NCBI GenBank assembly: GCA_947446835.1
Contig: CANFHS010000086.1
Coordinates: 1-9,081 of the forward strand
Direction of reading: 5' to 3'
From: Bacteriovoracaceae bacterium
GTDB taxonomy: Bacteria > Bdellovibrionota > UBA1018
Length of the DNA: 9,081 nucleotides
The translations under genes and the position numbers were made by a program. Shown piece by piece: positions 6,131-9,081 of this stretch (positions are counted from its first letter, which is position 1; each line of letters opens with the position of its first letter). The notes beneath the pieces were generated by a model. That model did no database searches. It was given only the letters and a program-made list of their open reading frames with translations, and was not told the DNA's origin.

Positions 6131-7321
6131 ATGACAAAACACCTTGTGACCCGGTTCCTGGTGGCTGCGACTCTGGTCCTCGTTGCACGTCCCGGCCAAG
6201 CGCAGACCGCTCCTGCCCTGGTCCCCGTGCCCGCCACTGAGCTGCCCCAGCTGGTGCCGGACGGCGACCTGATCGGGCTCCGCCAGGCCCTGCAGCTGGA
6301 GCTGGGTGCCTGCGCCCAGCTCGACCCGGACGAAACCCGCCCCTTCGGCACCCGGATCGCCAGTCGCCGCGAGTGGTGCACCGAAACCCTGGGCAAGATG
6401 CTGGATCTCGTCCGGCAGGCTCCCGATTTCGCCAGCCTCCAGCGCGGCCTGCGCGAACAGTTCGAGTGGTTCAAGTCGGTGGGCAGCGACGGCCAAGGCA
6501 AGGTGCTCTTCACGGGCTACAACTTCCCCGAGCTGGAAGGCACGGCCGAGCCCGACGCGTTCCACCGGTTTCCGTTCTACGCCAAGCCCGACGAGCTGGT
6601 GCAGGTGGACCAGCAGGGCAAAAAGGTGTGGCGCCGCAAGCTGCCCGACGGCTCCTTCGTGCCGGGCTGGACGCGCAAGGAAATCGACCTCGATGGCGCG
6701 CTCCAGGGGCGCGGCCTGGAGCTGGCCTGGGTCGGCGATCCCTTCGACGCCTTCTTTTTCCACATCGAAGGGGCCGGGGCCATCCGCATCCGTCGGCCCG
6801 ACGGGACGGTGGAACGGCGGATCCTCAACTACGCCGGCAGCAACGGGCACCCCTACCTGTCCCTGAGGAAGATCCTCATCGAGGAGGGGGTCCCCCAGGA
6901 AGAATGGACGGTCCAGGGCATGAAGCGCTGGTTCAACCAGCATCCGGAACGCCTGATGCCGGCCCTGACCAAGAACCCGTCTTACGTGTTCTTTGTGCGG
7001 GCCGAGGAAGGCCCGCTGGGCACCACGGGAACAGTCCTGACCCCGGGCCACTCCATTGCCATCGACCCCGAAGTGTTCCCGCTGGGAGCCTTGGCCTTTT
7101 TCCAGACCGAGAAGCCCGTGATGCCCGCGGATGGAACCTCGAACGCCACCCAGTGGCAGCCTTTCAGCCGCCTGGCGGTGGCGCAGGACACCGGAGGCGC
7201 CATCAAGGGTGCCGGTCACATCGACCTGTACTGGGGCTCGGGCCCCGAAGCCGATTATTGCGCGGGGCAAATGAAGCGCGAAGGCCCCCTGTTTTTCGCA
7301 CTCCCATTGAAAAAGAAATAA
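6131..7321 (+). CDS. mltA: MltA-type lytic murein transglycosylase
   Basis: The product has 396 aa. It cleaves the MurNAc-GlcNAc bond of peptidoglycan to 1,6-anhydro ends in the periplasm. A Sec signal peptide (residues 1 to about 24, ending GQAQ) is present but there is no lipobox Cys, so unlike the E. coli lipoprotein it should be soluble and periplasmic. MltA hallmarks appear in order: VLFTGYNFPELEG (125-137), RKEIDLDGALQGRGLELAW (182-200), DAFFFHIEGAGAIRI (206-220), NYAGSNGHPY (233-242), NPSYVFF (282-288) and AQDTGGAIKGAGHIDLYWG (351-369). Asp353 matches the catalytic Asp of E. coli MltA (VALDVGGAIKG). The start ATG at 6131 is chosen for the signal peptide; the frame is open upstream. No Shine-Dalgarno is evident. 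The protein ends in a short LPLKKK tail. Confidence 0.93.
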   Translation: MTKHLVTRFLVAATLVLVARPGQAQTAPALVPVPATELPQLVPDGDLIGLRQALQLELGACAQLDPDETRPFGTRIASRREWCTETLGKMLDLVRQAPDFASLQRGLREQFEWFKSVGSDGQGKVLFTGYNFPELEGTAEPDAFHRFPFYAKPDELVQVDQQGKKVWRRKLPDGSFVPGWTRKEIDLDGALQGRGLELAWVGDPFDAFFFHIEGAGAIRIRRPDGTVERRILNYAGSNGHPYLSLRKILIEEGVPQEEWTVQGMKRWFNQHPERLMPALTKNPSYVFFVRAEEGPLGTTGTVLTPGHSIAIDPEVFPLGALAFFQTEKPVMPADGTSNATQWQPFSRLAVAQDTGGAIKGAGHIDLYWGSGPEADYCAGQMKREGPLFFALPLKKK

Positions 7322-7329
7322 AACAGAAT

Positions 7330-7345
7330 CCTGACACAATTCAGG
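7330..7345 (+). terminator. weak hairpin downstream of mltA
   Basis: CCTGA (7330-7334) and TCAGG (7341-7345) form a 5-bp stem with a 6-nt loop, 9 nt after the mltA stop. The first T-run (7356-7360) begins ten nt later, too far for a standard intrinsic terminator, though several further T-tracts follow. This is the best terminator candidate for mltA but a poor one. Confidence 0.25.
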
Positions 7346-7355
7346 TAGTTGCGCC

Positions 7356-7422
7356 TTTTTGGGTCGATTCATTTTTGCATCTTTTTTTTGCGTTTCGCGT
7401 AACTTTTTAAGCTGGCAAAAAA
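7356..7422. other. AT island with repeated T/A tracts
   Basis: Runs of T at 7356-7360, 7372-7376, 7382-7389, 7393-7395 and 7404-7408, then a run of A at 7417-7422, lie just before the promoter of the exported-protein gene. From the second tract on, centres are about 8-14 bp apart, roughly one helical turn, so intrinsic curvature or an UP-element role is possible. It stands out sharply against the GC-rich surroundings. No ORF is seen in the 158-bp gap. Confidence 0.4.
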
Positions 7423-7442
7423 GTCGCAGATCGACTAATAAT
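7412..7442 (+). promoter_or_regulatory. candidate promoter with a dyad in the spacer, upstream of the exported protein
   Basis: AATAAT (7437-7442) matches five of six -10 bases; CTGGCA (7412-7417, four of six) lies 19 bp upstream. Between them AGTCG (7422-7426) and CGACT (7432-7436) form a perfect 5-bp dyad with a 5-nt centre, a possible operator. TAGAAT (7452-7457) is an alternative -10. The gene has a good ribosome site, GGAG at 7468-7471, eight nt before the ATG. Confidence 0.4.
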
Positions 7443-7479
7443 GCGCCGCGTTAGAATAGTTCTCATCGGAGCCAGCACA

Positions 7480-9081
7480 ATGGAACTGACCCTGACCAGG
7501 AAGTGGCGCACGAAGTTGAACCGGCTGAACCATCAGGCCATCACTGGCCTTCTGGTTCTGACGACTTTAGGAAATGCGCTGGCGCCTGCCGCCTGGGCCG
7601 CAGCCGAACCGGAGCCGCAGCCTGAACCGATGACGATGGCGGCTCCCTCTGGGTCTGACGCAGGATCCAACGAAGGCCCGCTCGACACCCACTACGAGCT
7701 CACTTCTGCCGAAAAGCTCGCGCTGCTGAAGATGATGATCTCGGAGGGCGAAGAGAGCCTTTCTCCCTGGGATGTGAACCTGCTGAAAGGCGCGCGCGCG
7801 GATCTCGAAGAAGGTCATGCCGCCGCGGCCGAGCTGAAGCTGGCTCGCGTCCTGCTCCGCAACGAGGAGCTCATCTCTCAGGTCGAGACCGAGCGCCCGC
7901 TCACGCATGACGAGCGCACGGCCATGCTCAAGTTCCTGATGGCCCAGGCTCCCAAGAGCCTCAAGAAAAGAGCCGAGAGCATCGTCACGCAGCTGCGCCG
8001 CACCATCGCGGAAGCCCTGGGTGAAGAGACCAAGGGCCGCGGCACACTGGAAACGCTCCAGGGCACCTGGAACCGCCTCAGAGGCAAGAACTACGACGAG
8101 CAGGCCCGCTACGCCAATCGCATCGACGCCACCCTGGCGCAGCTCGCGGAACGCTTGAGCCAGGAGAACCCGGAATTCGCCTTCGAGTTCCTGAACCAGA
8201 CCCACCTCTTCTTCCTGCTCATCCAGGACACCGTCGTGGCCGTCGCCCAGGGTTACCCCTCCATCGATCTGCACTCGGCCCATCTGCAGAACCTGGTGCA
8301 TCGATTTGGACGCAGCCGCAGCTTCAGCCCTTCGACCGAAACCGAGCGCACCCATGACGCGCAGATCAGACGCCAGATCGCCGAACGCGAGGTGGGCACC
8401 GAAACCCTGCGCATCTACCTGAACCGCGACACGACCTCCGAGATCGGCGCGCGGGCCCTGGTGGGCCTGATGATCACCGGCGCCGTGCTGACGGCCACCG
8501 GAACGGTGGGCACGGGAACTCCCGTGGCGGCTGGACTGCTGGCCGGCGCCGAGGCCGTCTCCGAAGGCATGATCCTGAGCCGGTCCGCGTTGAACATCGC
8601 GGATCGCTCGTTGCGCGACGGCGTGGCCGGCCTGACCAGCGCCGATTCCGCGCTCGACCTGATGCTTCTGGCCACCCTTCCCGTGAGCCGCCTGCTGGGT
8701 GCCGCCGGAAGAGCCGTGGGCAATTCACGCTGGTTCCAGTCCCTGACTGTTCCCCGCATGATCCAGTCGCTGGCCGCCTCGGGCAAGGGCGTGGCCATCG
8801 TGCGCGGCCTGCTGGCCACCTCGGCCAGCTTCGGTGCCTTCCAGCTGGGCTTTGCCGACCAGATCTCCGCCTACACGGGCCAGAGCCCGAGCCAGATCCG
8901 CACCCAGGGCGCCTTGTTCCTGAGCATCGGCCTGCTGGGCGGCTGGAAGAGCTGGAAAGCCCTGCGCCAGCGCGCCGAGCGCGCCGAACAGGCGGCCTTG
9001 GCCGAAGAAGAGCTGGCCATGAAAGGCGCTTCGACCGCTGAAGCCGCGGAAGCGACCGAGGCACTGGAAGCCAACGCCACC
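7480..9081 (+). CDS. large exported protein of unknown function, N-terminal part
   Basis: The frame is open from the ATG at 7480 to the window edge (534 codons, no stop), with GGAG eight nt upstream. I do not recognise the family. A long basic n-region (residues 1-18) precedes a hydrophobic core (20-34) and an Ala-rich site near AAWAAAEPEP, indicating Sec export. A Pro/Glu-rich linker (43-66) follows, then a charged, probably alpha-helical region (about 73-320). From about 322 come Gly/Ala-rich hydrophobic stretches: IGARALVGLMITGAVLTATG (322-341) running to about 360, LDLMLLATLPVSRLLGAAGRA (392-412), VAIVRGLLATSASFGAFQLG (438-457) and ALFLSIGLLGG (478-488). A charged Ala/Glu-rich helix (about 490-534), probably coiled coil, is then cut by the edge. 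These hydrophobic blocks resemble membrane-insertion or pre-toxin segments only in a general way. No catalytic motif is seen; the true C-terminus lies outside. Confidence 0.85.
   Translation, partial: MELTLTRKWRTKLNRLNHQAITGLLVLTTLGNALAPAAWAAAEPEPQPEPMTMAAPSGSDAGSNEGPLDTHYELTSAEKLALLKMMISEGEESLSPWDVNLLKGARADLEEGHAAAAELKLARVLLRNEELISQVETERPLTHDERTAMLKFLMAQAPKSLKKRAESIVTQLRRTIAEALGEETKGRGTLETLQGTWNRLRGKNYDEQARYANRIDATLAQLAERLSQENPEFAFEFLNQTHLFFLLIQDTVVAVAQGYPSIDLHSAHLQNLVHRFGRSRSFSPSTETERTHDAQIRRQIAEREVGTETLRIYLNRDTTSEIGARALVGLMITGAVLTATGTVGTGTPVAAGLLAGAEAVSEGMILSRSALNIADRSLRDGVAGLTSADSALDLMLLATLPVSRLLGAAGRAVGNSRWFQSLTVPRMIQSLAASGKGVAIVRGLLATSASFGAFQLGFADQISAYTGQSPSQIRTQGALFLSIGLLGGWKSWKALRQRAERAEQAALAEEELAMKGASTAEAAEATEALEANAT

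Noticed and set aside
6122..7372. A 416-codon open frame on the minus strand opposite mltA.
   Set aside because: It is a shadow of the GC-rich mltA codons with no family motif; mltA carries all its catalytic landmarks.
7567..8355. A 262-codon minus-strand frame opposite the exported protein.
   Set aside because: The plus frame has a ribosome site, signal peptide and 534 uninterrupted codons; the minus frame has no such support.
1..9081. A search by eye for CRISPR repeats, transposases, phage genes, tRNA genes and a defence island.
   Set aside because: No regularly spaced repeats, transposase or integrase motifs, tRNA-like arms or known defence domains were seen. The Bor-type lipoproteins alone do not make a prophage.

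Overview
The window is GC-rich, gene-dense bacterial DNA, apparently an ordinary chromosomal stretch of a Gram-negative organism. The evidence for an outer membrane and periplasm is two Bor-type lipoproteins, an MltA-type lytic transglycosylase and a long Sec-exported protein. GC content, family mix and the exported orphan would suit a Bdellovibrionota- or Myxococcota-like lineage, but that is a guess; no rRNA or other taxonomic marker is present. I saw no tRNA, rRNA, CRISPR array, insertion sequence or phage gene.

Layout. Positions 1-1957 (+): the 3' end of an MTA/SAH nucleosidase gene, an uncharacterised class I SAM methyltransferase joined to it by an ATGA overlap, and a site-2 intramembrane protease with a CBS-domain tail. 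They are packed as one operon. Positions 2584-1970 (-): two tandem Bor/Iss-like lipoprotein genes 3 nt apart, converging on the protease gene. Positions 2585-2733: a divergent control region with a perfect 17-bp palindrome near the ygiQ start and a terminator-like hairpin plus T-run in the leader of the lipoprotein genes. Positions 2734-5413 (+): ygiQ (radical SAM) followed 10 nt later by a TIGR02466-type 2OG-Fe(II) oxygenase. Positions 6062-5394 (-): a GNAT acetyltransferase whose end overlaps the oxygenase end by 20 nt. Positions 6131-7321 (+): mltA, divergent from the GNAT gene across 68 bp. Positions 7322-7479: a T-tract-rich AT island and the promoter region of the last gene. Positions 7480-9081 (+): a secreted protein of unknown function, open to the window edge, with 534 codons visible.

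How the genes may work together. The nucleosidase removes SAH and MTA, the by-products of SAM use, so its coupling to a methyltransferase gene is sensible. A CBS-domain protease in the same operon leaves open a link between adenosyl metabolites and regulated proteolysis, which is inference only. YgiQ and the oxygenase are two iron-dependent enzymes of unknown substrate in one operon. The least explained item is the exported protein at the right edge: a signal peptide, a helical charged region and glycine/alanine-rich hydrophobic segments loosely reminiscent of the pre-toxin regions of secreted polymorphic toxins. No complete novel defence or toxin system can be shown from this window.
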